64,000 nt of DNA from Verrucomicrobiota bacterium (GCA_030834165.1 JAURFU010000001.1:62001-126000); one strand, 5' to 3'; counted from the stretch's first letter, positions 8,128 through 18,138 are shown. The notes: generated from the sequence alone by a model not told the origin. Program-made: numbers and translations.

Positions 8128-8855
8128 CGTCCGAGGTCCATGATGATGTTCCAACGTTTCGTCAGCTCCCGGTCGTGCTTCTTCCAGTCCGGATCCCAGG
8201 CGGCGAGCTGGTTCCAGAAACGCTCCGAATGATCCATGTGCCGGCGATGCGAAAGCTCATGGAGGATGACGTGGTCATGCAACAGGGGCGGCAGCAGGAT
8301 CAGGCGCCAGTTCAACGACAACGTCCCGGCCGTGGAGCAAGACCCCCAGCGGGTGGTCTGATCGCGGACACTGACCTGCTGGACCGTCACGCCGACCTTG
8401 CGGCTCAGGCGGTCGACCGCCAGCGACAAGCCGGTCTCGGCCAACCGTCGGACGACCCGGACGGCGCCGGCCTCCGGGTCGGACTCGGGCATGACGAGGC
8501 GAACTTTGTCCTCGGTCCGGGAAATCTTGATGGAACCGCGGCCCCCCTGCTCCATCTCGATGGCGAGCAGACGGTCATCCAGCGTCACCCAAGGAAACTT
8601 ACGGAGATGAGAGTTCAGCGAAGGCTGGACCGTGCGGGCCTTGGCGAGGACCTTCTCCAGCCAAGGAAGATTGTCGCGCAGGAAGGCCAGCGCCGAGGCA
8701 TGGGTCGCATGCGGCGGATAGGTGAGCACGACCTTCGGGCCGGGCTTCACCGAGAGACGGACGCGCGTGGTGCGCGCGGACACCTTGGGCCAGACCTGCA
8801 CGGCCTTGCCGGCGACATGCACGGTGAGGGGCTGGTCGTCCTGCTCCATGCTCAC
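8124..8855 (-). CDS. YgjP/SprT-like metallopeptidase (DUF45)
   Basis: A 243-residue protein of the YgjP (DUF45) family. The zinc motif HELSH is at residues 199-203, and a third histidine in 'DHSERFW' near 209 completes the site, followed by 'DPDW'. The family is predicted to be cytosolic zinc peptidases; a physiological substrate is not known. The start is GTG at 8853-8855 in a GTGA overlap with mazG; an in-frame ATG follows two codons later. It sits between mazG and the NUDIX gene with overlaps on both sides. Confidence 0.87.
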   Translation of the reverse strand: MSMEQDDQPLTVHVAGKAVQVWPKVSARTTRVRLSVKPGPKVVLTYPPHATHASALAFLRDNLPWLEKVLAKARTVQPSLNSHLRKFPWVTLDDRLLAIEMEQGGRGSIKISRTEDKVRLVMPESDPEAGAVRVVRRLAETGLSLAVDRLSRKVGVTVQQVSVRDQTTRWGSCSTAGTLSLNWRLILLPPLLHDHVILHELSHRRHMDHSERFWNQLAAWDPDWKKHDRELTKRWNIIMDLGR

Positions 8856-9511
8856 GCCTGCGGGGGACGGCGCTCGGCTTCGGCGACGACCTTGGCCGTG
8901 TGGCGTCGCAGGGCCGAATCAGGATCGACGCCCGCGTCACGGCAGGCGGCGACCAGTTCGAAGAGACGGGCGCCGGCCGCTTCCTCGGTGAGCCCTTGGG
9001 ATTGAGCCTCGACGCGGGGTACGTCCACCGCGGGGCCTGCGTCGAGCTGCTTCTTGCGGACCTGCTTCCAGACTTCGCGGGCCGTGAGCAGCGCGTTCAA
9101 CGACGGCGGGAGCTCCTTGAAGACGGACGGCTTGGCGGCGCCCTTCTCCTTGAGCTTGATCTGCTCCCATTGCGTCACGACCGCGTCCGCGGAACCCAGC
9201 TTGGCGCCGTCGCCGAAGACATGCGGGTGGCGGCGCACCATCTTCTCGTTCACTTCGCGGGCGACGTCGTCGAAGGTGAACTTCCCGGCTTCGGCCGCCA
9301 TCTGGGCGTGCATCGCGACATGGAAAAGCAGGTCGCCGAGCTCCTCGCGCAGGTTGGCGACGTCGTCCCGGTCGATGGCCTGGACCAGTTCGGCGACTTC
9401 TTCCACGAGGCAGTCGCAGATGCTGCGATGCGTCTGTTCGCGGTCCCACGGGCAACCATCGGGGGCGCGGAGTCGGGCGGTGGTCGCGAGCAGGAGGTCG
9501 ATGCCGGGCAT
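8852..9511 (-). CDS. mazG: Nucleoside triphosphate pyrophosphohydrolase MazG
   Basis: This 219-residue housekeeping enzyme hydrolyses NTPs, including damaged ones, to NMP and pyrophosphate. It begins with the MazG pattern 'CPWDREQTH' and carries the metal-binding helices 'EEVAELVQA' and 'EELGDLLFHV', plus 'RRHPHVFGD'. E. coli MazG is about 263 residues with two MazG domains. Here the second domain looks shortened. It leads a four-gene minus-strand unit (MazG, peptidase, NUDIX, acyltransferase) and is divergent from trpC across 75 bases. Confidence 0.92.
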   Translation of the reverse strand: MPGIDLLLATTARLRAPDGCPWDREQTHRSICDCLVEEVAELVQAIDRDDVANLREELGDLLFHVAMHAQMAAEAGKFTFDDVAREVNEKMVRRHPHVFGDGAKLGSADAVVTQWEQIKLKEKGAAKPSVFKELPPSLNALLTAREVWKQVRKKQLDAGPAVDVPRVEAQSQGLTEEAAGARLFELVAACRDAGVDPDSALRRHTAKVVAEAERRPPQA

Positions 9512-9586
9512 GACCCGATGCAGAAGGGACGAAGGAAGGGAGTCAAAACGATTGCCAGAAGCCCGGGGAGCGCTTGCTTAAGGCCG

Positions 9587-10378
9587 GTGGACAAACTGAC
9601 CGAAATCATGGACGCCAAGCGTCGGGAAATCGCCCCGTTCGCCCGTCCCGTCACGGACGCCGAACTGGCGGCCTTCGCCGGCCGGCGGACTTCGCCGGGC
9701 TTCCGTCAGTCGCTGAAGGTCCCCGGCCGGCTGACCGTCATCGCCGAAGTCAAGCGCGCCTCCCCGAGCGTCGGCCAGATCCGCGAAGGCGTGGATGCCG
9801 TGACCCAGGCCCGGGCCTACGCCGCGGCCGGCGCCGACTGCCTCTCGGTGCTCACTGAGTCGAAATATTTCAAGGGCGAGCTCCAGGACCTCGTCCGGGT
9901 CGTCCAGGATCAGCCAGGATGGAAATACCCCCTTCCCTGCATCCGCAAGGACTTCATGGTCCACCCTTACCAGGTGCTCGAAGCCGCCCAGGCCGGCGCG
10001 CGCTGCATCCTGATCATCGTGCGCGGATTGGCCGATGATGAGATCCGCCCGATCCACCGCGCGGCCAGGCTCGCCGGACTCGACTCGCTTTTCGAAGTGC
10101 ACGACGAAGCCGAGCTCGAACGCGCGCTGCGCCACGACCCCGACATGGTCGGCGTCAACAACCGCAATCTCTCCACGTTCCAGATCGACCTCTCCTTCGC
10201 GGAACGGGTCATCCCGCACATGCCCCAGTCCGTCCTGAAGGTCGCCGAGAGCGGCATCAAGACCGCCGAAGACGCCGCCCGCATGCGGGCCGCCGGCGCC
10301 GATGCCCTGCTGGTCGGCGAATCGCTGATGCGCGCACCCGATCCAGCCGCGCTGATGAAGGCCTTGCAAACCGCATGA
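9587..10378 (+). CDS. trpC: Indole-3-glycerol phosphate synthase
   Basis: This 263-residue TIM barrel closes the indole ring in tryptophan synthesis. It has 'VIAEVKRASPS' with the catalytic lysine, 'RKDFMVHPYQ', 'VGVNNRNL' and 'AESGIKT', all standard. The open frame runs far upstream, but the conserved start pattern (xDKLxEIxxAKRxEI) fits GTG at 9587; an ATG at 9608 would lose that helix. No other trp genes are nearby. It overlaps rsmA by ATGA, so the two are co-translated. Confidence 0.93.
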   Translation: MDKLTEIMDAKRREIAPFARPVTDAELAAFAGRRTSPGFRQSLKVPGRLTVIAEVKRASPSVGQIREGVDAVTQARAYAAAGADCLSVLTESKYFKGELQDLVRVVQDQPGWKYPLPCIRKDFMVHPYQVLEAAQAGARCILIIVRGLADDEIRPIHRAARLAGLDSLFEVHDEAELERALRHDPDMVGVNNRNLSTFQIDLSFAERVIPHMPQSVLKVAESGIKTAEDAARMRAAGADALLVGESLMRAPDPAALMKALQTA

Positions 10379-11208
10379 ACGACGGCCCCTTGTCGGCGAA
10401 CGAGACCCGGGACCTCCTGGCGCGGCTCTCGCACATGCCCAAGAGGTGGCTCGGGCAGAACTTCCTGATCGACGGGAACATCGTCCGCAAGTCGCTCGAA
10501 CTCGGCGAGTTGAAGCCCGGCGACAAAGTCGTCGAAGTCGGCCCCGGACTGGGCACCCTGACCCGCACCCTGCTCGGCGCCGGGGCGGACCTCTACGCGG
10601 TCGAAGCCGACCGTACGATGCATTTCCACCTGACGGAGTCGTTGCTGCCTCGCTTCCCCCAGACCTTCCATCTCAAGGAAGGCGACGCCGTGGATTTTCC
10701 TCGGGCCGGACTGACCGATGCGACCGACGGATCTTTCAAGGTCATCGCCAACCTGCCCTACGCGATCTCGACGCCTTGGATGGACGCCATCTGCGCCGGC
10801 CCGCATCCCTCGATGATGGTGCTCATGCTCCAGCGTGAAGCCGCGGAGCGCCTCACCGCCGAAGTCGGCACCGGTCATTGGTCGGCCGTCACCGCGCAGG
10901 TCCACCTCGCTTTCGAGAAGGTCAAGGTCCACCCCGTGCCCGCCCAGTCGTTCAACCCGCCGCCGAAGGTCGACTCCTGCCTCCTCGTGCTCCGCCGCCG
11001 CCCCGACGCCCGTCGTCTCACCCCGCGCGCCCGGGAGGTCGCCCGCATGCTCTTCACCCAGCGTCGCAAGCAGGTGGGCTCCGCCGCCAAGAAGCTCTTC
11101 CCTGACGCCCCGGATGTCGCCGCCTGGCTGGCCGACCTCCCTCGTTACGGACTGACCAGCCTCGCCCGGCCGGAAACGATCCCGGCCGAAGCCTGGCTGA
11201 CCCTCTGA
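10375..11208 (+). CDS. rsmA: 16S rRNA (adenine1518/1519-N6)-dimethyltransferase
   Basis: This 277-residue SAM-dependent enzyme dimethylates two adjacent adenosines in the 3' hairpin of 16S rRNA. It shows 'WLGQNFLID', the SAM motif 'EVGPGLGTLT', acidic 'VEADR', and the catalytic NLPY. Length is normal. It overlaps trpC by four bases. The next gene, rimO, starts 44 bases downstream. Confidence 0.95.
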   Translation: MNDGPLSANETRDLLARLSHMPKRWLGQNFLIDGNIVRKSLELGELKPGDKVVEVGPGLGTLTRTLLGAGADLYAVEADRTMHFHLTESLLPRFPQTFHLKEGDAVDFPRAGLTDATDGSFKVIANLPYAISTPWMDAICAGPHPSMMVLMLQREAAERLTAEVGTGHWSAVTAQVHLAFEKVKVHPVPAQSFNPPPKVDSCLLVLRRRPDARRLTPRAREVARMLFTQRRKQVGSAAKKLFPDAPDVAAWLADLPRYGLTSLARPETIPAEAWLTL

Positions 11209-11252
11209 CGCCTGAGGTTGCATTTCCTCGGGTCTACGCTCCTTATCCCGCC

Positions 11253-12632
11253 ATGTCTGTCAAAGTAGGCCTCGTCTCCCTCGGCTGCGCCAAGAACCTG
11301 ATCGATTCCGAGATCATGATCGGGCACCTGGCCAAGGCCGGCATGTCCATGACTCCTGACGCCGCCGAGGCGGACGTCGTCATCGTCAACACCTGCTCCT
11401 TCATCGACGCCTCGAAGCACGAAGCGCTCGAGGCCATCTACGAGATGAGCGACGGCAAGGCCACCGCCCGCAAGAAGGGCCAGAAGCTCATCGTCGCCGG
11501 CTGCATGTCCCAGCGTTACCAGGGCGCGCTTCCCGTCGTCGAAGGCGCCAAGGGCCGCGTCGAGCTCCCGAAGGTCGACGCCTTCATCGGCCTGGACCAA
11601 GTCACGAACATCGTCCCGGTCATCCACAAGGTCATGGGCGGGGAAGCCGGCATGACCGAGTTCCTCGCGAAGACCACGACCTACATCCCGGATTTCGACA
11701 CCCCTCGCTTCCGCCTGACCCCGCGTCACTCCGCGTACATCAAGATCGCCGAAGGCTGCAACCACCCCTGCACCTTCTGCATCATCCCGCGCATCCGCGG
11801 CCGTCACCGCAGCCGTACGGTCGAGTCCGTCGTCAAGGAAGCCCGCCGGCTGGTCGCCGAGGGCGTGAAGGAGATCAACCTCATCTCCCAGGACACGACC
11901 TACTTCGGCATGGACCGCTGGACCGACGCCCGTCCGAACCCGCGCAGCAAGGTCGACTCCTCCAAGGGCGAATCGCTCGCCTCCCTCCTCCGCGCACTCG
12001 ACCAGATCGAGGGGGATTTCTGGATCCGCCTGCTCTACACGCACCCCGCGCACTGGAGCGACGAACTCATCGAGACCATCGGCAGTTCCAAGCACGTCGT
12101 CCGTTACGTCGACATCCCGCTCCAGCACGTGTCCGACAAGATGCTCGGCGCCATGCAGCGCGAGACCGACGGCGCCTACATCCGGGACCTGATCAGGCGC
12201 ATGCGCGCCGGCATCCCGGACCTCGTCATCCGCACGACCTTCATCGTCGGCTTCCCCGGCGAGACCGAAGAGGACTTCACCGAGCTGCTCGCCTTCCTCG
12301 AAGAGACCAAGTTCGACCGCGTCGGCGTGTTCAAGTATTCCAAGGAAGAAGGCACCAAGGGCGCCAGGATGGAGGGCCACCTCTCCGACGAGGTGAAGGC
12401 CGACCGCCACGCCCGCGCCATGCTCCTCCTCCAGCGTCTTTCCAAGCAGCGCGGCGAAGCCTTCGTCGGCCGCAGGCTCCGCGTCCTCGTCGAAAGCCCG
12501 GGCGTCGCCCGCAGCACCGGCGACGCCATGGAGATCGACGGCGTCGTCAAGGTGCCCAAGAAGCTGGCGGTCGGAGAGTTCGCCGAGGTGACCGTGACCG
12601 GCGCCGAGGAATACGACCTGATCGCGAAGTGA
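11253..12632 (+). CDS. rimO: Ribosomal protein S12 methylthiotransferase
   Basis: This 459-residue radical-SAM enzyme adds a methylthio group to an aspartate of ribosomal protein S12. The N-terminal UPF0004 domain supplies three cysteines ('SLGCAKN', 'NTCSF', 'AGCMSQ'). The radical-SAM cluster is C169-x3-C173-x2-C176 in 'CNHPCTFC', and a TRAM-like C-terminus follows. The 'GCAKN' and 'RIRGRHRSR' motifs favour RimO over MiaB. There is no Shine-Dalgarno sequence. Its TGA forms a TGATCA palindrome with the stop of the convergent SNF2 gene. Confidence 0.95.
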   Translation: MSVKVGLVSLGCAKNLIDSEIMIGHLAKAGMSMTPDAAEADVVIVNTCSFIDASKHEALEAIYEMSDGKATARKKGQKLIVAGCMSQRYQGALPVVEGAKGRVELPKVDAFIGLDQVTNIVPVIHKVMGGEAGMTEFLAKTTTYIPDFDTPRFRLTPRHSAYIKIAEGCNHPCTFCIIPRIRGRHRSRTVESVVKEARRLVAEGVKEINLISQDTTYFGMDRWTDARPNPRSKVDSSKGESLASLLRALDQIEGDFWIRLLYTHPAHWSDELIETIGSSKHVVRYVDIPLQHVSDKMLGAMQRETDGAYIRDLIRRMRAGIPDLVIRTTFIVGFPGETEEDFTELLAFLEETKFDRVGVFKYSKEEGTKGARMEGHLSDEVKADRHARAMLLLQRLSKQRGEAFVGRRLRVLVESPGVARSTGDAMEIDGVVKVPKKLAVGEFAEVTVTGAEEYDLIAK

Positions 12633-15152
12633 TCAGCCTTCGGCGTCCCGTTCCGGCGTCACCTCCGCGGAGGCCGCGGCGGCCGGAGAATCGCTGAGCC
12701 GGATGAGCGCGTCGAGCGACGAGAAGTGCCTCGTCCAGTCGGTCATGTCCGGGATGTCGCCGACGACGGTGGAGAAAAGCTCCCGCTTCTCCTGCTTCAG
12801 TTCCTCGATGCGCTCCTCGACGGTGCCGGGGGCGATCATGCGGTAGATGAGGACCGGGTTCTTCTGCCCGATGCGGTGCACGCGATCGACGGCCTGCGCC
12901 TCGACGGCGGGATTCCACCACGGATCCAGCAAGAAGACGTATTCCGCCGTGTTGAGCGTGATGCCCGTGCCGCCGGCCTTGAGCGAGGCCAGGAACAACG
13001 CGGGGCCCTTGGTCTCCTTGAACCTTTCGACGGGCGCCGAACGGTCCTTGGTCTCGCCGGTGAGTTCGAAGATCGGCAAGGAAGGCAGGTCGCGGGCCAG
13101 GGCCGACTTGACGCGCTCGATGAGGGAGACGAACTGCGAGAACACGACGGCCTTGGAGCCGTTGGCCGCGATCTCCGCCAGCTTCGAGACGAGCAAGGTG
13201 ATCTTGCCCGAGTGGGCTGACGGACAGGCGGAGTTCTCGGGCAGCAGGCCCGGATCGCAGCAGACCTGCCGCAGGCGCATGAGCAGCGTGAGCACGGAGG
13301 TCGCGTCCTTCGAGAGCAACGCGGCGAGTTCGCCCGAAAGGCCGCTGCCCTGGGTGAGATGCTGGTAAAGCGAACGTTGTTCGTGCGTGAGCGGGCAAGG
13401 CAGCACGACCTCCATCTTCGGCGGGATGTCGGCGGCGACATGGCGCTTGAGACGGCGGAGGATGAAGGGCGAGACCTGTCGGCGGACCTTGCCGAGCGCG
13501 ACCGAGGCGTCGCGCAGCATCAGGCGTTCGAAGCCGGCGCGCTTGCCCAGCAGACCGGGCATCAGGAAGCGGAAGATCGTCCAAAGGTCCGTCGGGCGGT
13601 TCTCCAGCGGCGTGCCGGTGATCGCGATGCGGTGGTCGGCCTGCAGGGCGACGCACGTCTGCGTGGTCTTCGACTCGGGATTCTTGATGGCCTGGGCTTC
13701 GTCGAGCACCGCGTAGCCGAAGCGCGCCTTCGGGAGGAGGTCGGCATGGCGCCTGAGCTGGGTATAGCTCGAGATCCAAAGGCGGGCGCCGGGGTTCCGG
13801 ACGAAGTCGTCCTCCGCCGTGAGGACCGCGACGCCGGCGCTGAGCTCGGGATGGAACCGCTTGATCTCGCCGAGCCAGACGGGGATGACGCTCGCCGGGC
13901 AGACGATGAGGGAACGCTCGCCGGCGGGACGGGAAGCCAGCAAGGCGAGCACCTGCACCGTCTTGCCCAGGCCCATCTCATCGGCGAGCAGCGGATGGGC
14001 GCCGAGCTCGCAGAGACGCCCGAGCCAGGCGACGCCCTTGGCCTGGTAGGGACGCAGATGCGCCGGCAGGTCGTCCGGCTGCGTGGGCTCGTGGAGCAGC
14101 TTGTCCTTCCAGGCCTTCAGATCGTCGTTGAGTTTGAGGGCGCCGACGGCGGCGTGGTCGAAAAGCGAGAGCAGCAGGTAGCGCGGCACCTCGCCGGCCT
14201 TGGCGCGCCAGTCTTCGGAGAAATCGGCGACGGCGGCGTTGTAGGCGACGACGCCCTTGCCGGGCAGGATGACGGGCCGACCGCCGGCCTTGAGCAGGAG
14301 CTTCTGCTCTTCGGCCAGCAGGCGGTGTCCGCCGGCCTTGAGGCGCCAGTTCAACTTGAAGGACTTCCCGTCGGCGGCCGATTCGGCCTCGGCGTCGACG
14401 GCGACCTGCAGCTGTTCGTTGCGGAAGATGTTGAGCGCGTCCTCGCCGACCAGCTTGAAGCGCTTGCGCCATTCCGCCAGGTCTTCGCGGACGAATCGCT
14501 CGATGCGGCCGATGTTGTCGATCGCCCAGGCGCCGGTGGCCTTGCTGTAGGCGAAGCCCGCCCGGTGGGCGACCGTGTTGAAACGGAACAACGTCTGGCG
14601 CTGTTCGTCGGAAAGCTCGTCGCCCGGGACCGCGCCCGGACCGAAGCAGCTCCAGGCATGCCCGCCGCGGCCGGCCCAGGCGGCGGAGATCCTCAAGCCT
14701 TCGGAGGAAAGCTCGAAGCTCACCTGCAGTTTCAAGGAAGCACGGGCGTTGGCGTCCTTGCGCTCGGGCTCCCTGGGGGCCTCCGGCACGACGGCCATCG
14801 CGGATTCGTCGATCGCCGGCAGTTCGTCGGCGAGCAATTCCTCGACTTCGTAGATCGAGGCCACGGCGAAGGGAGCGCCGTTTTCCTCCTCCGGGAGGGA
14901 GGTCCGCCACTCAAGCTTGCCTTCGGCGATCTCTATCACCGCCCGGACGGCCTGTTCCTCGGTCCGCGTGACCGCCTCGGCGCTCTCGGGCTTGAGTTCG
15001 ATCTGTCGGACCAACCCTTCGGTGTAGAGCCGACGGCCTTCGGCGAGGTCGGAAGCCTTGAAGGCGTCCTCCCAGTCCTCCGGCAGCGACGCAAACCACC
15101 TCTCCAGGGCTTCCGAGGAGTAGGAGCGATTGGCCGGACGCGGGGTGGACAT
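12633..15152 (-). CDS. SNF2-family ATPase (DEAD/DEAH-box helicase-like)
   Basis: An 839-residue protein with an unassigned N-terminal half (about 1-370) and a SNF2/Rad54-type motor in the C-terminal half. Motif I is 'ADEMGLGKT', motif II is DEAQ, motif III 'ITGTPLENRP', motif V 'LKAGGTGITLN' and motif VI 'AVDRVHRIGQ'. Such proteins translocate on double-stranded DNA and remodel protein-DNA complexes. I set the start at the ATG at 15150-15152, which has an upstream GGGA; a longer frame begins at 15200. No methylase, nuclease or defence gene is adjacent, so it looks like a chromosomal bacterial SNF2 rather than a DISARM part. Confidence 0.88.
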   Translation of the reverse strand: MSTPRPANRSYSSEALERWFASLPEDWEDAFKASDLAEGRRLYTEGLVRQIELKPESAEAVTRTEEQAVRAVIEIAEGKLEWRTSLPEEENGAPFAVASIYEVEELLADELPAIDESAMAVVPEAPREPERKDANARASLKLQVSFELSSEGLRISAAWAGRGGHAWSCFGPGAVPGDELSDEQRQTLFRFNTVAHRAGFAYSKATGAWAIDNIGRIERFVREDLAEWRKRFKLVGEDALNIFRNEQLQVAVDAEAESAADGKSFKLNWRLKAGGHRLLAEEQKLLLKAGGRPVILPGKGVVAYNAAVADFSEDWRAKAGEVPRYLLLSLFDHAAVGALKLNDDLKAWKDKLLHEPTQPDDLPAHLRPYQAKGVAWLGRLCELGAHPLLADEMGLGKTVQVLALLASRPAGERSLIVCPASVIPVWLGEIKRFHPELSAGVAVLTAEDDFVRNPGARLWISSYTQLRRHADLLPKARFGYAVLDEAQAIKNPESKTTQTCVALQADHRIAITGTPLENRPTDLWTIFRFLMPGLLGKRAGFERLMLRDASVALGKVRRQVSPFILRRLKRHVAADIPPKMEVVLPCPLTHEQRSLYQHLTQGSGLSGELAALLSKDATSVLTLLMRLRQVCCDPGLLPENSACPSAHSGKITLLVSKLAEIAANGSKAVVFSQFVSLIERVKSALARDLPSLPIFELTGETKDRSAPVERFKETKGPALFLASLKAGGTGITLNTAEYVFLLDPWWNPAVEAQAVDRVHRIGQKNPVLIYRMIAPGTVEERIEELKQEKRELFSTVVGDIPDMTDWTRHFSSLDALIRLSDSPAAAASAEVTPERDAEG

Positions 15153-15279
15153 CGACGGTCCCTGATTAGACCCCGACGGAATAGGTCTTACAACCCCCAA
15201 TAACTGACAATTTGGGCAGGGTCTGGGCTTGTTTATGTCCCGCCATCTGGTTTAGTTTTACTTCCCTTTTACAGCTCAA

Positions 15280-18000
15280 ATGAAACATCTCAGCGTCGGC
15301 AGCCGATGGAACGCAGATCTGATCGCGTCCTATCACGAGCTGTGGTCCAAAGACCCCTCTTCCGTCGACGTGGAATGGCGCGCTTTCTTCGAGGGTTTCG
15401 AACTCGGCCTGAGCCTCCCGCCCAAACCCGGCAAGGGTGCACCGACCGGAACCTCGGTCGACGCGGCCGCCCAGTGGAAGGTTCTCGCCGCCATCCAGGC
15501 TTACCGTGCCCTCGGTCATCTCCAAGCCCGCATCAATCCCCTCGCCGAGCCGTTCCCCCACTTCGAGCTCGCCGACAAAGCCCTCGGCCTCGACGCCCTG
15601 CCCGCCGACCGCCTTTTCCATACCGGCGACTTCCTCGGCGGCCAGATGCTGCCTCTCGGCGAGATCCTCGCCAAGCTGAAGTCCACCTACTGCGGTCCGA
15701 TCGGCGTCGAATTCACCCACATCCAGGACGGCGAACGACGTCGCTGGCTCCAGGAGCGTGTCGAAAGCAGCGGACTTCGTCCGTCTTATGACGCCGCGGC
15801 CCGCCGCCGCTTCCTCCGCTCGATCGTGCAGGCCGAGCAGTTCGAACGCTTCCTTCACAAGACCTTCGTGGGCGCGAAGCGCTTCTCCGTCGAAGGCGGC
15901 GAAGCCATGCTGGCCGTCATGGACCAGATGATCCATCGCGCGCCGTCCGTCGGCGTCGCCGACCTCGTCATCGGCATGGCCCACCGCGGCCGCCTGAACG
16001 TCCTCGTCAACGTCTGCGGCAAGAAACCCGAAGCCCTCTTCGCCGGCTTCTCCGACCAGCACATCCCCGACACCACGCACGGCGACGGCGACGTGAAGTA
16101 TCACCTCGGCTACGCCGGCGCCCGCGTCGTCGACGGCAAGGAGATCGGCGTCACGCTCGCCTTCAACCCCAGCCACCTCGAAGCCGTCAACCCCGTCGTC
16201 CTGGGCCGCGCCCGCGCCCTCGTCGACCTCCAGGGCGGCGCCGACCGCTCCAAGGTCCTGCCCATCCTGCTGCACGGCGACGCCGCTTTCGCCGGCCAAG
16301 GCGTGGTGATGGAGACGCTCAACCTCGCCGGCCTCAAGGGCTACCAGGTGGGCGGCACCCTGCACATCGTCTCGAACAACCAGGTCGGCTTCACCACCGA
16401 TCCGGACGAAGCCCGCACCGGCCGGCATTGCACCGAGATCGCCAAGTTCACCGAATCCCCGATCTTCCACGCCAACGGTGACGATCCCGACGCCGTCGTG
16501 CTCGCCGCGGAGACCGCCCTCGAATACCGCCAGAAGTTCGGCGCCGACGCCGTCGTGGACATCGTGTGCTACCGTCGCTACGGCCACAACGAGACCGACG
16601 AACCGGCGTTCACCCAGCCCCTGCTGTACAAGGAGATCGCCGCCCACCCGAGCGTCGCCGAACTCTACGCCTCCCGCTTGACCGAATCCAAGTCGGCTCC
16701 GGACGGCGAGCTCATCGCCCTGCGCACCGAATTCGACGTGCTCCTCAACGCCGCGCAGGAACGCGCCCAGGCGTCGATCGCGGCCGAAGCCGAAGAGCGC
16801 AAGAACAAGCCCGTCGGCGTCCGCCCTTTCCGCTCGGCCTACGAACACTCCGTCGACACCTCCGTCCCCGGCGAGCTGCTCGACAAGGTCGCGCCGGTGC
16901 TATGGCAGACCCCGCCGGATTTCTCGCCCAACCCTAAGGTCAAGCGGCTCCTGGACGCCAAGTCCCAGGCGTACAAGTCCGGCGCCAACATCGACTGGAG
17001 CCTCGGCGAAGGCCTCGCCTTCGCCTCGCTGCTCGCCGAAGGTTATCCGGTGCGCATCTCCGGCCAGGACTGCGAACGTGGCACGTTCTCCCACCGTCAC
17101 GCCGTGCTGCACGACCCCTCGAACGACGCCGAATACTGCCCGCTCGGCTCGATCGCCGGCGCGGAGATCGAACTCGTCAACTCTTCCCTCTCCGAATACG
17201 CGGTCCTCGGCTTCGACTACGGCTACTCGCTTGAAGCCCCCGATTCGTTGGTCATCTGGGAAGCCCAGTTCGGCGACTTCGCCAACGGAGCGCAGATCAT
17301 GATCGACCAGTTCATCGCTTCCGCCGAGTCGAAGTGGGGACAGACCAGCGGGATCGTCATGCTCCTCCCGCACGGCTACGAGGGTCAGGGGCCGGAACAC
17401 TCCTCCGCCCGCCTCGAACGCTTCCTCCAGCTCTGCGCCGAGAACAATCTTCAAGTCGTCCAGCCTTCCACCCCCGCCCAGCTCTTCCATGCGCTGCGTC
17501 GTCAGGTGAAATCCGACCTCCGCAAGCCGCTGGTCGTCATGACCCCCAAGAGCCTGCTCCGTCACAAGGCCTGTGTCAGCACGGTCGCCGACCTGACCGT
17601 AGGCCGCTTCCACGCCATCCTGCCCGACGCCACCCCGGCCACCAAGACCGAGCGGCTGCTGCTCTGCTCCGGCAAAGTGTTCTACGAACTCGACGCCGAG
17701 CGCGCCGCCCGCAACGACACCGCGACGACCATCGTGCGCGTTGAGCAGCTCTACCCCTTCGACTCCGCCACGCTCGCCAGGCTTCATGCCGACCTCGGAT
17801 CGCCGAAGAAGGTCGTCTGGGTGCAGGACGAGCCCAAGAACATGGGTGGCTGGTCTTTCGTCGCCCCGCTGATCGAAGACACCCTCGGCCTCCGCCCGGC
17901 TTACGCCGGACGTGATGCCGCCGCCTCCCCGGCCGTCGGATTCCTCTCAGTCCATAAGATCGAGCAGGCCGACGTCATCCGACAAGCCTTTGGCGTCTAA
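15280..18000 (+). CDS. sucA: 2-oxoglutarate dehydrogenase E1 component
   Basis: This 906-residue thiamine diphosphate enzyme decarboxylates 2-oxoglutarate in the TCA cycle and passes the succinyl group to SucB. It shows 'EFTHIQDGERR', 'GMAHRGRLNVL' and 'VCYRRYGHNETDEP' (ThDP and Mg binding), and the transketolase-like 'SGQDCERGTFSHRHA' near residue 600. It is slightly shorter than the E. coli enzyme (933). It starts the sucA-sucB-lpdA operon. A pyrimidine-rich stretch rather than a Shine-Dalgarno sequence precedes the ATG. Confidence 0.97.
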   Translation: MKHLSVGSRWNADLIASYHELWSKDPSSVDVEWRAFFEGFELGLSLPPKPGKGAPTGTSVDAAAQWKVLAAIQAYRALGHLQARINPLAEPFPHFELADKALGLDALPADRLFHTGDFLGGQMLPLGEILAKLKSTYCGPIGVEFTHIQDGERRRWLQERVESSGLRPSYDAAARRRFLRSIVQAEQFERFLHKTFVGAKRFSVEGGEAMLAVMDQMIHRAPSVGVADLVIGMAHRGRLNVLVNVCGKKPEALFAGFSDQHIPDTTHGDGDVKYHLGYAGARVVDGKEIGVTLAFNPSHLEAVNPVVLGRARALVDLQGGADRSKVLPILLHGDAAFAGQGVVMETLNLAGLKGYQVGGTLHIVSNNQVGFTTDPDEARTGRHCTEIAKFTESPIFHANGDDPDAVVLAAETALEYRQKFGADAVVDIVCYRRYGHNETDEPAFTQPLLYKEIAAHPSVAELYASRLTESKSAPDGELIALRTEFDVLLNAAQERAQASIAAEAEERKNKPVGVRPFRSAYEHSVDTSVPGELLDKVAPVLWQTPPDFSPNPKVKRLLDAKSQAYKSGANIDWSLGEGLAFASLLAEGYPVRISGQDCERGTFSHRHAVLHDPSNDAEYCPLGSIAGAEIELVNSSLSEYAVLGFDYGYSLEAPDSLVIWEAQFGDFANGAQIMIDQFIASAESKWGQTSGIVMLLPHGYEGQGPEHSSARLERFLQLCAENNLQVVQPSTPAQLFHALRRQVKSDLRKPLVVMTPKSLLRHKACVSTVADLTVGRFHAILPDATPATKTERLLLCSGKVFYELDAERAARNDTATTIVRVEQLYPFDSATLARLHADLGSPKKVVWVQDEPKNMGGWSFVAPLIEDTLGLRPAYAGRDAAASPAVGFLSVHKIEQADVIRQAFGV

Positions 18001-18138
18001 TAAGGGTCAGTAGCCGATTTTACCGGCTTAACTCGCCCGCCTACTACCCCCTGAACGACCCCCTAAGGTCGTTTAAACGGCTATTTCCCCGTTGAAAGGC
18101 CTCGGAATGGGTTCCAATTTGATGACCACCCAACTTTC
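18001..18138 (+). other. sucA-sucB intergenic region with two hairpins
   Basis: This 138-base gap contains two small inverted repeats: AGCCG/CGGCT at 18012-18028 and AACGACC/GGTCGTT at 18054-18073. The second is followed only by TTAAA, not a T run. It could attenuate transcription, act as a processing site, or set stoichiometry between E1 and E2. No protein-coding frame is convincing here. Confidence 0.4.

Noticed and set aside
8852-9511. MazG as half of a toxin-antitoxin pair
   Set aside because: It is the NTP pyrophosphohydrolase family, not MazE or MazF, and no small partner gene is present.
12633-15152. SNF2 protein as a phage-defence (DISARM-type) component
   Set aside because: No methylase, phospholipase or nuclease genes are next to it, so a defence system is not supported.
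18054-18073. Hairpin after sucA as an intrinsic terminator
   Set aside because: No T tract follows, and sucB must be made in step with sucA, so it is more likely a regulatory or processing hairpin.
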